Below the pieces are notes generated by a model. The model worked only from the letters and a program-made list of their open reading frames with translations, ran no database searches and had not been told where the DNA came from. Positions 24,971 to 33,883 of a stretch of DNA of 52,156 bases are shown here, piece by piece. This stretch comes from Cyanobacteria bacterium SZAS LIN-3. GTDB taxonomy: Bacteria > Cyanobacteriota > Vampirovibrionia > Obscuribacterales > Obscuribacteraceae. Numbering within the stretch: position 1 is the stretch's first letter; every line of letters begins with the position of its first letter. The position numbers and the translations under genes were made by a program. The stretch spans positions 1-52,156 of the forward strand of contig JAFEAV010000045.1 of assembly GCA_018266215.1 (NCBI GenBank), written 5' to 3'.

Positions 24971-25531
24971 CTAGTATAGCCGCCTGGAAAAAACACCGAA
25001 TTGATCCGACTGACCGAGGGCCATTTCAAACTGATATAAGTCTTGAAAAATTTCCGGGTCGGGCATGCGGTTGATCGTAATTTCGCCAGCAGCGTCCAGT
25101 CGGCCCCAGGTCAGATGGGGGAAGTATCGATCCGGCGCAGTCGGGCTGTCTATTTTCAGGGATTGCAAGCCGGCAAATAGCGACTTTTGCAGGTGCAATA
25201 AGTCAACTGTCGGCACCACCGATAGTCCCACCCAGTTTTTACCCAGGTGCGGTGGGCTCTGACCCGGTCGCAAAAAAACATGGCCGAAGCGAATTGAAAC
25301 GAAAATCGGCTTGTCGTCGCCGCCTTTGACTGCCCGCCAGATATTCTCAATTTCGGCCCGGTCTGCCTGAAATTGACAGAGGGTTATATGAGGCAGGGCA
25401 TGGGCACCGAGCAAATAATTCTCCGCCCGCTGCCCCAGATTAGCCTGCGCCAGCGCCGTCAGTTCGCCGGCCAGAACCGGGTCTACCGGGCAGAGGGCAA
25501 TATTGAAATAGTCGCTCAAACTATCATTCAC
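24971..25531 (-). CDS. 2'-5' RNA ligase / 2H phosphoesterase family protein
   Basis: A 186-residue protein. The two catalytic His-x-Thr motifs of 2H phosphoesterases are present as PHITLCQF and FPHLTWGRL, spaced about 100 residues apart. The GTG start overlaps the ruvC stop (GTGA), so translation is coupled. Family members open cyclic phosphates on RNA ends or nucleotides. The natural substrate in bacteria is usually unknown. Confidence 0.75.
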   Translation of the reverse strand: MNDSLSDYFNIALCPVDPVLAGELTALAQANLGQRAENYLLGAHALPHITLCQFQADRAEIENIWRAVKGGDDKPIFVSIRFGHVFLRPGQSPPHLGKNWVGLSVVPTVDLLHLQKSLFAGLQSLKIDSPTAPDRYFPHLTWGRLDAAGEITINRMPDPEIFQDLYQFEMALGQSDQFGVFSRRLY

Positions 25532-26070
25532 TGCTTTGTCAGATGAATGGCCGGAGTCATGCGCGCATGGGTGACGGCGATGGCCAGAGCGTCGGAGGCG
25601 TCGTCCGGTTTGACGATTTCGTTGAGCCCAAGGAGCTTGGCAACAGCCCACTGCACCTCGGACTTCTCGGCTTTGCCGTAGCCCGTCAACTGCATCTTCA
25701 CCTGCATTGGAGTGTATTCGCCGGGGGTCAAACCAAAGGTGGAAAGAGCCTCAATAATCACGCCCCGGGCCTGGGCCACCGGTATTACAGTCTTGGCATT
25801 TTTGAAGAAGAAAAGGGCTTCCACACCGACTTGATCGGCACCAAATTCGGCCAGTATATCCAGTAGATCCTCGCGGATCATTTTTAAGCGCATGCCCGGC
25901 GCCATGGTCTTCGGAGTCGAGATCACCCCCGAAGATATATATTTAAATGTATCGGAGCCAATCCAATCGACAACACCAAAACCCACCGTAGCAGTACCGG
26001 GATCTATACCAAGAACGCGATGAACACTGGATGTTCGTCTGGTATGTGTGGCCGGATGTTGCATCACCAT
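25528..26070 (-). CDS. ruvC: Crossover junction endodeoxyribonuclease
   Basis: A 180-residue protein. VLGIDPGTATVGFGVVD holds the first catalytic Asp, VGVEALFFFKNAKTVIPVAQARG the Glu, and VKPDDASDALAIAVTHA the C-terminal Asp pair. It cuts Holliday junctions in recombination. The ATG at 26070 follows GAGGA by about 10 bases and is preferred to an in-frame TTG at 26088. ruvA and ruvB are not in the window. Confidence 0.95.
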   Translation of the reverse strand: MVMQHPATHTRRTSSVHRVLGIDPGTATVGFGVVDWIGSDTFKYISSGVISTPKTMAPGMRLKMIREDLLDILAEFGADQVGVEALFFFKNAKTVIPVAQARGVIIEALSTFGLTPGEYTPMQVKMQLTGYGKAEKSEVQWAVAKLLGLNEIVKPDDASDALAIAVTHARMTPAIHLTKQ

Positions 26071-26144
26071 CTTGTGGAAAATCCTCAAACTTTAATCCCC
26101 AGTCTAACACTAGAGCGGCTCTTGGGGTGTACCATTTAGCATCT

Positions 26145-27794
26145 ATGAGCTACAGCTACAGCAACGAGATGGAAGTCGCTCCTTCGAGCGTGGTTGTCCG
26201 GCCGGGTTTCCTCGAGTCGCAGCGGCAATCGATAAAATTGCCCATTGCCTTTTTGATGGGCGGCGTTCTGGGACTTTCCACCCCGGGCTTTGACCTGGCG
26301 CCCATCGCCTGGTTTGGGCTGGTACCACTGCTGATACTAACACGAGCCTGCCGTCATCCCCTAGAAGCGGCTCTGACCGGCCTTGCTTTCGGCACCGGAT
26401 ACTATGCCGTCGCCCTCAGCTTTTTCCTCGGCCTCCTGCCGCTGGACTGGCTGGGCATCAACTCCTTGCTCAGCTATCAGGTAGTGCTCATCACCTGGGT
26501 GGTGGAGTCCCTGCACTGCGCACTTCTAATCGGTCTTTTTTCTCTGCTGGTTTTTTGTCTGCCCCTGCGCGCCGGCTTTCTCGCCAACCATAGAAGACCT
26601 TTCTACCCTTATTTGCTGGCCATACCGGCCATCTGGGTTTTCATCGCCTGGGTGATCGCACCGTCGCCGCTTTTCCTGGGCACACCGCTGAGCCAGCTGG
26701 CCTATACCCAGGCTAAAAACACACAGCTGATCCAAATCGCCTCCATTGCAGGCAGCGGCGCCATAGACTTTCTCATCGTACTTATTAACTGCGCCATCAC
26801 CGGTGTGATCATTGAGCTTTCGCCCTTTGTGCGCAAGCTGGGAGAACGCACCGACAGACTCAATACCGAAGTCGGCGCCATAGCTGACCTGGTGCTGGCT
26901 GCCCTGCTCGTATTTTGTGTCTGCAGCTGGGGCGGCATGCAGATGGCTCACATAGAAGAGTCCGTGCGACCGGAACGGGCCACGAGACTGAATCCGCAGA
27001 CGCCACCGGTGCCGGTGGCAGTATTGCAGGGCAACGTATCGATTGAACAGGAAAGATTCAAGACCATGCCGCCGGAGGAATTCAGCGGCCGCTATACCGA
27101 GCTGGCCGCCAATAATGGTGCATCGATCATGGTCCTGCCCGAGGGCGTAGTCACCTCCAGTCAGATGGGCCCAGGTGGACTGATGAGCAAAATGTCCTCC
27201 ATTTCGGCCAACGAGCGCAAGGAAATAATCCTCGGTGCGGTGCAGCCGATGGCCGACGGCTACGTCAATTGCGCCAAACTGCTCAGCCCTTTTCACTACA
27301 AAGAAAACACCTATGTCAAACAGCGCCTGGTGCCTTTTGGCGAATCAATCCCGGTCAATCTGCTCTACCAGAAAATTCCAGAGGAATTGAGAAATCGCAT
27401 TCCGGCATCGAAAGAACAATTTCTCGCCGCCAAAAAAGCACAACTGATCCACTCCGGCTGGGGCAAAATCGGCGTCGCCATCTGCAACGAAGCCATTTAC
27501 CCTCAACTGGTCAGCGAACAGGTACGGCAGGGTGCCTCACTGATTGTGGTCCTGGCAAATCTGGGCTGGTTTCACAACAGCTCATTGAACAAACAATTTT
27601 TAGCCTGCGCCACGCTGCGGGCCGTGGAAAATCGCCGCTTCGTAATTCTTTCGACCAATTCCGGCGTGTCCAGCGTGATCGACCCCTGCGGCGTGGTTGT
27701 AAGTAAGTCGCTGGCCCTCAAGCGTGGCATTCTTCTGGACACGGTACAATTTATTTACTCCAAAACCCCATTCAGCAGATTGCGCTGGCTATGA
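26145..27794 (+). CDS. lnt: Apolipoprotein N-acyltransferase
   Basis: A 549-residue protein. About six N-terminal membrane segments (from AFLMGGVLGLSTPGFDLAPI) precede a periplasmic nitrilase-type domain. The triad is visible: Glu in IMVLPEGVVTSS, Lys in NTYVKQRLVPFGES, and Cys in IGVAICNEAIYPQLV. It adds the third acyl chain to lipoproteins, which implies an outer membrane and lipoprotein sorting. The ATG at 26145 starts MSYSYSNEMEV. An upstream in-frame extension would run into the ruvC promoter. Confidence 0.93.
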   Translation: MSYSYSNEMEVAPSSVVVRPGFLESQRQSIKLPIAFLMGGVLGLSTPGFDLAPIAWFGLVPLLILTRACRHPLEAALTGLAFGTGYYAVALSFFLGLLPLDWLGINSLLSYQVVLITWVVESLHCALLIGLFSLLVFCLPLRAGFLANHRRPFYPYLLAIPAIWVFIAWVIAPSPLFLGTPLSQLAYTQAKNTQLIQIASIAGSGAIDFLIVLINCAITGVIIELSPFVRKLGERTDRLNTEVGAIADLVLAALLVFCVCSWGGMQMAHIEESVRPERATRLNPQTPPVPVAVLQGNVSIEQERFKTMPPEEFSGRYTELAANNGASIMVLPEGVVTSSQMGPGGLMSKMSSISANERKEIILGAVQPMADGYVNCAKLLSPFHYKENTYVKQRLVPFGESIPVNLLYQKIPEELRNRIPASKEQFLAAKKAQLIHSGWGKIGVAICNEAIYPQLVSEQVRQGASLIVVLANLGWFHNSSLNKQFLACATLRAVENRRFVILSTNSGVSSVIDPCGVVVSKSLALKRGILLDTVQFIYSKTPFSRLRWL

Positions 27795-27819
27795 TCGCGC
27801 CGGCAACAGAGGATAAATG

Positions 27820-28284
27820 ATGGCTAAAACCAAAATAGCAGGTGCCTGCGCCTTACTCACGGCCCTGATTCTATCGACTGGCGGAGCACTGGCCATGACG
27901 CCAAAAGTAAAACTGGGCAATGAAACGGTCAAGCTGGAGGTGGCCCAGACCAAGAAGGAAATCGAAGACGGGCTGATGTACCGCACATCCCTGCCCGAAA
28001 CCCAGGGTATGGTTTTTCTCTTCCATCCATCGAGCAAAGTGGCTTTCTGGATGTATCACACCCTGATTTCGCTGGATATGATTTTCGTCAAGGACGGCAA
28101 AATAGTCAAAATCTGCAAGGACGTCCCACCCTGCAAAAACAAAGATCCGCAGGGCAGCGATTGCCCGGTCTATCCGGATCGCAATCTAATTGAAGTAAGC
28201 GAAGTGATAGAGGTCAACGGCGGCTTCTGCGATCGTCATGGTGTCAAAGAAGGCGACGAAGTCAAATTTGACTTCCAGAAATAA
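27820..28284 (+). CDS. Secreted DUF192 family protein
   Basis: A 154-residue protein. The signal peptide ends near GGALA. The DUF192 core follows: VKLEVAQTKKEIEDGLMYRTSLPETQGMVFLF, then VAFWMYHTLISLDMIFVKDG and a Cys-containing stretch, CKDVPPCKNKDPQGSDCP. The second of two adjacent ATGs (27817, 27820) is better spaced from AGAGGA. The family's function is unknown. It follows lnt by 25 bases and is probably cotranscribed. Confidence 0.85.
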   Translation: MAKTKIAGACALLTALILSTGGALAMTPKVKLGNETVKLEVAQTKKEIEDGLMYRTSLPETQGMVFLFHPSSKVAFWMYHTLISLDMIFVKDGKIVKICKDVPPCKNKDPQGSDCPVYPDRNLIEVSEVIEVNGGFCDRHGVKEGDEVKFDFQK

Positions 28285-28287
28285 ACA

Positions 28288-29094
28288 GTGTCTTTGCTCG
28301 TCACAGCTGAAGGCGAAATAGCCACGGTCAGTTTCAACCGACCGGAGGCGCGCAACGCCATATCCAGGGCAATGTGGCGCGAACTGCCTGTGCTGATGAG
28401 TCGTCTGGCCGCAGACGGTGCCAGGGTGATTGTCATCACCGGCGAAAGTCAGTGCTTTGCCGCCGGCGCCGACATAGGCGAGCTTATCGCCGTAGCCGAC
28501 AGCGCCATGGCGGATGACCTGTCCTCGGCCATAGCCGACGGCATCGAGGCCATAGCCCAGGTGAAAGCGGCGACTATCGCCATGATCGACGGCCCCTGCC
28601 TGGGAGGCGGCTGCCTGGTGGCGGCTGCCTGCGACCTGCGTTATGCCAGTCAGATGGCGACATTCAGCGTGCCCATCGCCAAGTTGGGCATAGTCCTGGA
28701 TCAGACCAATATCCTGCGTCTGGCAGGCCTGATCGGTCCGGCCTGGACGAAAGAACTGATCTACAGTGCTGCCACCATAGACAGTATCACAGCCCAGTCC
28801 ATCGGTCTGGTCAACGATTATTTTGAAGACAAAGACCAGCTCTCAGAGTTCGTTTATCGCAAGGCCAATGCCATCGCCGCCAATTCAATCAATTCTATTT
28901 TGGGAGTGAAGGCAACCATAAACAGTCTCTACGGACCCAATCGCGATTTGCCCGAGGCCCTGCGCGGACCGACCGCCGGGGAAGTTTCGGCCAGCTATCA
29001 TTCGGCCGACCTCAAAGCCCGTCTGGCCAAAATCTTTCAAGCCGCCGGCGAACAGGCCAGAGCGGCCGCAGAGAACACGAAATCGCAGACTTAG
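28288..29094 (+). CDS. Enoyl-CoA hydratase/isomerase family protein
   Basis: A 268-residue crotonase-fold protein with a GTG start. The oxyanion-hole motifs are CFAAGADIGEL and IDGPCLGGGCLVAAACDLRYAS, followed by FSVPIAKLGI. The second catalytic Glu of classic hydratases is not clear (GIVLDQTN follows), so another crotonase reaction is possible. It is 3 bases after the DUF192 gene. Confidence 0.85.
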   Translation: MSLLVTAEGEIATVSFNRPEARNAISRAMWRELPVLMSRLAADGARVIVITGESQCFAAGADIGELIAVADSAMADDLSSAIADGIEAIAQVKAATIAMIDGPCLGGGCLVAAACDLRYASQMATFSVPIAKLGIVLDQTNILRLAGLIGPAWTKELIYSAATIDSITAQSIGLVNDYFEDKDQLSEFVYRKANAIAANSINSILGVKATINSLYGPNRDLPEALRGPTAGEVSASYHSADLKARLAKIFQAAGEQARAAAENTKSQT

Positions 29095-29113
29095 ATTGCC
29101 CAAGTCTGCGATT
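29081..29113. terminator. 12-bp hairpin between convergent genes
   Basis: AATCGCAGACTT (29081-29092) and AAGTCTGCGATT (29102-29113) are exact complements around a 9-base loop. The left arm covers the stop codon of the crotonase gene. No strong T-run follows on either strand. It is probably a bidirectional terminator or a 3'-end stabiliser. Confidence 0.55.
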
Positions 29114-29134
29114 CAGTAAGTTTCGTTGCTCTGC

Positions 29135-29353
29135 TTAGACCTGGACGACCCGCTTGATGTCGGGCATCTGTTCTTTGATGGCACGCTCAACACCCATCTT
29201 CAGGGTCATGGTCGAGCTGGGGCACATGCCGCAGGCGCCCACCAGATGTACGAAAACTTCATTGTCTTTTACATCTACGAGCTCAATATTGCCGCCGTCA
29301 GCCATCAGCATGGGACGAATTGTCTCGAGGATGGCCTCAACTTGCTCTTTCAT
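29135..29353 (-). CDS. NifU C-terminal-domain iron-sulfur scaffold (Nfu)
   Basis: A 72-residue protein, the length of a stand-alone Nfu domain. IRPMLMADGGNIELVDV leads to the cluster-binding CxxC in VGACGMCPSS (C41, C44). It carries and delivers Fe-S clusters. Cyanobacteria use similar short NfuA proteins. It is divergent from gap across 282 bases. Confidence 0.92.
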   Translation of the reverse strand: MKEQVEAILETIRPMLMADGGNIELVDVKDNEVFVHLVGACGMCPSSTMTLKMGVERAIKEQMPDIKRVVQV

Positions 29354-29635
29354 GGAACTGCCTCTTTGCCTTGTTGCTTAGCTTTTGGTTACGTTTGTCA
29401 TTGCTGGTTACATTGATGGTTTCATTCTAGTTGCTATTGGCCATAAGCGCCTAGAGCCCATCTGTACAACGGTTAAAAATTTTACGAGAAACCAAGGGGT
29501 GTAACGAAAATCTTCGCATCTTCTTAAGGTCTAATAAAGGTGCGGGGCCATCCCGCTATCTTGTTATATCCTCTTAAGCAATCTCATGGGGCGACATCAA
29601 ACGGCCTCAGACGCACAGATAGGAGTTTTACATAG

Positions 29636-30664
29636 ATGGCAAGAGTAGCAATTAACGGATTTGGCCGCATCGGCCGCAATGTTTTCCGCGCATATCTGGA
29701 GAGCCAGAGCAAAGATTTCGAAATCGTAGCAATCAATGACCCGATCTCGGATCTCGATCAGTCAGCTCACCTCCTCAAATATGATTCGATCCTGGGCGAG
29801 CTTTCCCATGAAGTCAGCCACGACGCCGACAATCTCATCGTCAACGGCAAGAAGATTGCCTACCTGAGAGAAAAAGATCCTTCGACCTGCCCCTGGGCCG
29901 CTCATAAGATCGACATCGTCCTTGAGTGCTCCGGTGTATTCACCGATGCCGCCAAGGCCAAAGGTCACATCACCGCCGGCGCTAAGAAAGTACTGATTTC
30001 CGCTCCCGCTACCAACGAAGACATCACCGTTGTGCTCGGCGTCAACGAAAAGCTCTACGATCCCGAAAAACACCACATCATCTCCAACGCCAGCTGCACA
30101 ACCAACTGCCTGGCCCCCATCGCCAAAGTTATCGATGATGCTTTCGGTATCAGCCATGGTTTGATGACCACCATCCACAGCTACACCCTCGACCAGAGAC
30201 TGCTCGACACCGGCCACAAAGATCTGCGCAGATCAAGAGCCGCTGCCCTCTCGATGATTCCTTCGTCGACCGGTGCCGCTAAAGCCATCGGCCTGGTAAT
30301 GCCGCACCTCAAAGGCAAACTCAATGGTTTCGCCATGCGCGTGCCTACCCCGAACGTATCTGTTGTTGACCTGGTTTGCACAGTCAAGAAAGACGTTACC
30401 GTTGAAGAAGTAAACAAAGCGCTCAAAGCCGCTGCCGAAGGCCCCCTCAAAGGCATTCTCCAGTACAGCGACAAGCCGCTCGTTTCCATCGACTTTGGTG
30501 GCAACAAGCACTCCTCCATCGTTGACAGCGACCTGACCATGATCGTCGAAAAGAACATGGTCAAAGTCCTCTCCTGGTACGACAACGAGTGGGGTTACAG
30601 CAACCGCCTCGTAGACCTGGCCGCTATCGTTGCAAAAAAGCTTCCGGTAGCCGCTAAGGCTTAG
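29636..30664 (+). CDS. gap: Glyceraldehyde-3-phosphate dehydrogenase
   Basis: A 342-residue protein. NAD-binding VAINGFGRIGRNVFRAYLE, the active-site ISNASCTTNCLAPIAKV (C154), HSYTLDQRLLD and WYDNEWGYSNRLVDLA are present. It is a glycolytic/gluconeogenic enzyme. It is followed by pgk, with a hairpin between, as in many bacteria. Confidence 0.97.
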   Translation: MARVAINGFGRIGRNVFRAYLESQSKDFEIVAINDPISDLDQSAHLLKYDSILGELSHEVSHDADNLIVNGKKIAYLREKDPSTCPWAAHKIDIVLECSGVFTDAAKAKGHITAGAKKVLISAPATNEDITVVLGVNEKLYDPEKHHIISNASCTTNCLAPIAKVIDDAFGISHGLMTTIHSYTLDQRLLDTGHKDLRRSRAAALSMIPSSTGAAKAIGLVMPHLKGKLNGFAMRVPTPNVSVVDLVCTVKKDVTVEEVNKALKAAAEGPLKGILQYSDKPLVSIDFGGNKHSSIVDSDLTMIVEKNMVKVLSWYDNEWGYSNRLVDLAAIVAKKLPVAAKA

Positions 30665-30673
30665 TTCATTGTG

Positions 30674-30717
30674 TAGCCCCCGCAGGCAGAGGCAGCGCGC
30701 CTCGCTTGTGGGGGCTA
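30674..30717 (+). terminator. GC-rich hairpin between gap and pgk
   Basis: TAGCCCCCGCAGGC (30674-30687) pairs with GCTTGTGGGGGCTA (30704-30717), 14 pairs with two G-T pairs. No T-run follows at once (TCCATATTTAT). It may stop some transcripts or stabilise the gap mRNA, lowering pgk relative to gap. Confidence 0.6.
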
Positions 30718-30768
30718 TCCATATTTATCCCTATATTTGTTAGTCAGAATATTACCGAGGCCACTGCC

Positions 30769-32010
30769 ATGAAAAAGTCGATTGTTGACGAAAAAGCCCA
30801 GACCTTTACCGGCAAAAGAGTGCTGGTCAGAGTTGATTTCAACGTGCCGCAAAACGAAGACGGAACGGTAGCCGACGATTCGCGCATCCGCGCCGCATTG
30901 CCGACAATTGATTTCCTCACCAAGGCCAAGGCGAAAGTCATCCTCGTCTCCCACCTCGGTCGGCCCAAGGGTGCTCCCTCGGCCAAATATTCGCTCAAGC
31001 CCATCGCCGATCATCTGCGCAAGCTCCTGGCCGAAAAGGGCACGGAAATAGTGCACTTCGCCGAAGACTGCATCGGACACAAAGCAGAATCGGTCGTCGA
31101 CACCATGAAAGACGGCGAAGTCACCCTGCTGGAAAATGTCCGCTTCTATCCCGAAGAAGAAAAGAACGATCAGGAATTTAGCGGCAAACTGGCCAAGCTC
31201 GCCGACATCTACGTCAACGACGCCTTCGGCACAGCCCACCGCGCCCATGCCTCAACCGAAGGCATCACCAAGCACATCAAAGGCTCTATGGCAGGCATTC
31301 TTGTTGCCAAAGAAATGGCCATGCTGGGCCAGGCCCTGGATCATCCCGAGCATCCCTTTGCCACCATCATTGGTGGCGCTAAAGTTTCCAGCAAAATCGG
31401 AGTACTGGAAAATCTCCTCAAAAAAGTCGACGTGCTGGTTATCGGCGGCGCCATGGCCTTCAGTTTCCTGCGCGCCCAGGGCCTCAAAACAGGCAAGTCA
31501 CTGGTGGAAGAAGACCGCCTCGATTATTGCAATGAGATGATCAAAAAGGCCAAAGAAAAAGGCGTCAAGGTGATCCTGCCCGTGGACGTCGTCTGCGCAG
31601 CCGAGATGAAAGCCGGAGTGCCCACAGTCACAGTTGATGTCGATGCCATCCCCGAAGACCAGATGGGCCTCGATGTCGGACCCAAAACAATCGCTCTCAT
31701 CAAAGAAGCTCTCAGCCCCTGCAAAACCATCCTCTGGAACGGCCCCCTGGGTGTTTTCGAGATGAAGGAATTCGAGCGCGGCACCTATGAAACCATCGAC
31801 CTGCTTGTGGAATTGACAAAGAAGGGCAGCAAAACCATAGTCGGCGGCGGAGATTCGGTCTCGGCGCTGAAGCAAAAAGGCGTGCCTGACGAAGCCCTCA
31901 CCCATGTAGGCACCGGCGGCGGAGCCACGCTAGAATATCTCGAAGGTATTGAACTCCCCGGTATCGCCGCCCTCGATGAAAAAGAAGCGGTCGGCGCTCA
32001 AGCAAAATAG
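30769..32010 (+). CDS. pgk: Phosphoglycerate kinase
   Basis: A 413-residue protein. RVLVRVDFNVPQNEDGTV, LVSHLGRPKG, NDAFGTAHRAHAST, IIGGAKVSSKIGVL and IVGGGDSVSAL are family hallmarks. The ATG at 30769 is preceded by GAGG at 8 bases. An upstream in-frame ATG would start inside the hairpin region. It makes ATP from 1,3-bisphosphoglycerate. Confidence 0.97.
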   Translation: MKKSIVDEKAQTFTGKRVLVRVDFNVPQNEDGTVADDSRIRAALPTIDFLTKAKAKVILVSHLGRPKGAPSAKYSLKPIADHLRKLLAEKGTEIVHFAEDCIGHKAESVVDTMKDGEVTLLENVRFYPEEEKNDQEFSGKLAKLADIYVNDAFGTAHRAHASTEGITKHIKGSMAGILVAKEMAMLGQALDHPEHPFATIIGGAKVSSKIGVLENLLKKVDVLVIGGAMAFSFLRAQGLKTGKSLVEEDRLDYCNEMIKKAKEKGVKVILPVDVVCAAEMKAGVPTVTVDVDAIPEDQMGLDVGPKTIALIKEALSPCKTILWNGPLGVFEMKEFERGTYETIDLLVELTKKGSKTIVGGGDSVSALKQKGVPDEALTHVGTGGGATLEYLEGIELPGIAALDEKEAVGAQAK

Positions 32011-32040
32011 ACTGGAACTAAATCTAGAACTGGAACCCCG

Positions 32041-33144
32041 ATGACAGTGATTGACCGCAGATTGCTATTGGCCATGAGCCTGGTCGCCCTCATTCCGGCC
32101 CGGGCTCTGGCCGAGACCCAGTACTTCATGGACGGCCAGCCCGTGACCAGGGAAGTGGGCGAGGCGGTCAAAATTTTGAATGATTCGGTGGTGCTCTTGC
32201 AGCAAAACAGGAATCAGGAAGCTGTCGATGCCCTCTTGCAGGCCGAACAAATGGCCCCCAATGTGGCCAATATCCACAGCAACCTGGGCCTGGGGCTGGC
32301 CAAACTGGGGCGCAATCAGGAAGCGATCAAAGAGCTGGAAATCGCTCGCTCGATCAATCCCGACAATACCTCCACCCTGCTTACCCTGGGCGGCATTTAT
32401 CAGTCCCAGGGGCAAATCAACCAGGCCATCGACACTTACAATGAATTTTTGAAGCGCGCCCCGCAGCACAAGGACGCCCCTAAAGTAGCTTCACTTGTCA
32501 CCGGCCTGAAAAATGAGCTGGCCTCGGGCATGATCTCCAGCGCACCACCGGCCAATGCCAGCGCCGATAATTATCTGGGCGAGCTCGGCAGCCGCCTCAA
32601 TCGCTGGCCGGCCAGCAAGATGCCTATCCGCGTCTATATCCAGCCCGGCGACGGCGTGCCCAACTACACCCCTACATATATGACCATCCTGCGCGCCGCT
32701 TTCAGCGCCTGGCAGGAAGCCTCCCAGGGTGCCGTGTCCTTCACCTTCGTACCGGATGCCGGACAGGCGGACCTCGTCTGCTCCTTTATCTCCGAACCTT
32801 CCAGTCTGACCAACGGAGCCGAAGCCGGTGAAACCAACCTTTTCGTCAACAAAGAAGGCCTGGTCAAAGGGACGATCAAGCTTTTGACCGTGCCCCTGGT
32901 GGCGGAATTGCCCCTGACGGATAATCGCAAGCGCTGGCTCTGTCTGCACGAAGTCGGTCATGCCCTGGGCTTTGGCGGGCACACGAACAATCCGCAGGAC
33001 ATCATGTTCTTCAGCACCCTGGTCTCCGACAATTTCCCCCACCTCAGCGCCCGTGACGCCAGCTCACTGCGCGGCTTATATGCAGGCGGCGATACACAGA
33101 CGGCCAGACAGGCCAATAGCGGCACTCCGGACGTTCGTCCATAA
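32041..33144 (+). CDS. Secreted TPR plus matrixin-type zinc metallopeptidase
   Basis: A 367-residue protein. A signal peptide (LLLAMSLVALIPARALA) is followed by about three TPR units (65-170, for example NVANIHSNLGLGLAKLGRNQ), then a metzincin domain. The zinc site HEVGHALGFGGH starts at about residue 303, followed by NNPQDIMF as a Met-turn. The Glu of HExxH is intact, so it should be active. The TPR part may select protein substrates at the envelope. It lies 30 bases after pgk but its role is unrelated. Confidence 0.88.
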   Translation: MTVIDRRLLLAMSLVALIPARALAETQYFMDGQPVTREVGEAVKILNDSVVLLQQNRNQEAVDALLQAEQMAPNVANIHSNLGLGLAKLGRNQEAIKELEIARSINPDNTSTLLTLGGIYQSQGQINQAIDTYNEFLKRAPQHKDAPKVASLVTGLKNELASGMISSAPPANASADNYLGELGSRLNRWPASKMPIRVYIQPGDGVPNYTPTYMTILRAAFSAWQEASQGAVSFTFVPDAGQADLVCSFISEPSSLTNGAEAGETNLFVNKEGLVKGTIKLLTVPLVAELPLTDNRKRWLCLHEVGHALGFGGHTNNPQDIMFFSTLVSDNFPHLSARDASSLRGLYAGGDTQTARQANSGTPDVRP

Positions 33145-33165
33145 GTCAGAGAAGAGGAAGTAATT

Positions 33166-33420
33166 TTGGCACAAGTAACTGTTTACTCCGGGCCCAATTG
33201 TCCCTATTGCACGAAGGCCAAGGCCCTATTGCAAAAGAAAGCTGTCGCCTTCGAAGAGTTCAACGTCAAAGAAGACCAGGCCCGGCTGGAAGAGATGCTT
33301 GAGCGTTCGGGCGGCCGCCGGACCATCCCTCAGATTTTCATAAACGGTCGCCACATAGGCGGCTGCGATGATCTCTATGCCTTGAATGATGCCGGGCAGC
33401 TTGATGCCCTGCTGAGCTAG
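33166..33420 (+). CDS. grxC: Glutaredoxin (GrxC type)
   Basis: An 84-residue protein with a TTG start behind AGAGGAAG. It has a dithiol active site, CPYC (C12, C15), RRTIPQIFINGRHIGGCDDL for glutathione binding, and standard length. It reduces disulfides and ribonucleotide reductase with glutathione or a substitute thiol. Confidence 0.95.
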   Translation: MAQVTVYSGPNCPYCTKAKALLQKKAVAFEEFNVKEDQARLEEMLERSGGRRTIPQIFINGRHIGGCDDLYALNDAGQLDALLS

Positions 33421-33562
33421 TCCTGTCAAAAACTTGTGGGAATCTTACGCACCCGGTGGGAAAGCCACCAATTGTTTAGAAGCTTGACTGTATCTACACT
33501 CTAATCAATCCACTCGACCTACACCAACCCCAGAGTGAACACCCGAAAAGAGGCAGCAAGCA

Positions 33563-33799
33563 ATGAGCATGTTTAGACATCCAATGGACGAAGAAAAACT
33601 CTGTCAGGTACTCAAAGCTTACGTCGAAGAATGGGGACCGGAAAACGTGATCGTCTCCGTTCCCGAGCACTGGAGCGAATATTCAGCCAGTAATCTCGGC
33701 CGCGTCAGACTGGAATTCGCCACCGAAAACACAGTCTCCATCCGAGTCGAATATGAACTCGTCAGACTCAGCTATGACGTCAATCTCGTAGCCGCGTAA
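33563..33799 (+). CDS. Small conserved-looking protein, unknown function
   Basis: A 78-residue acidic protein with AGAGG before the ATG and a strong terminator after the stop, so it is a real single-gene unit. It starts MSMFRHPMDEEKLCQVLKAY. The second half looks like three beta strands (RVRLEFATEN, VSIRVEYELV, LSYDVNLVAA). I recognise no family. The 142 bases before it form its own promoter region. Confidence 0.7.
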   Translation: MSMFRHPMDEEKLCQVLKAYVEEWGPENVIVSVPEHWSEYSASNLGRVRLEFATENTVSIRVEYELVRLSYDVNLVAA

Positions 33800-33832
33800 T
33801 AAGTCGGCCCCGCGCCATTGCATAAACAATTT

Positions 33833-33871
33833 CTCGCGCCTCACAATGCTGTGATGGCGCGAGTTTTCTTT
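33833..33871 (+). terminator. Strong intrinsic terminator
   Basis: CTCGCGCC-TCACA / TGTGA-T-GGCGCGAG forms a 13-pair stem (33833-33863) with one bulge, followed by TTTTCTTT. It ends the small gene and faces the end of the opposite gene at 33884. Confidence 0.9.
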
Positions 33872-33883
33872 ATGAGCCTGTCG

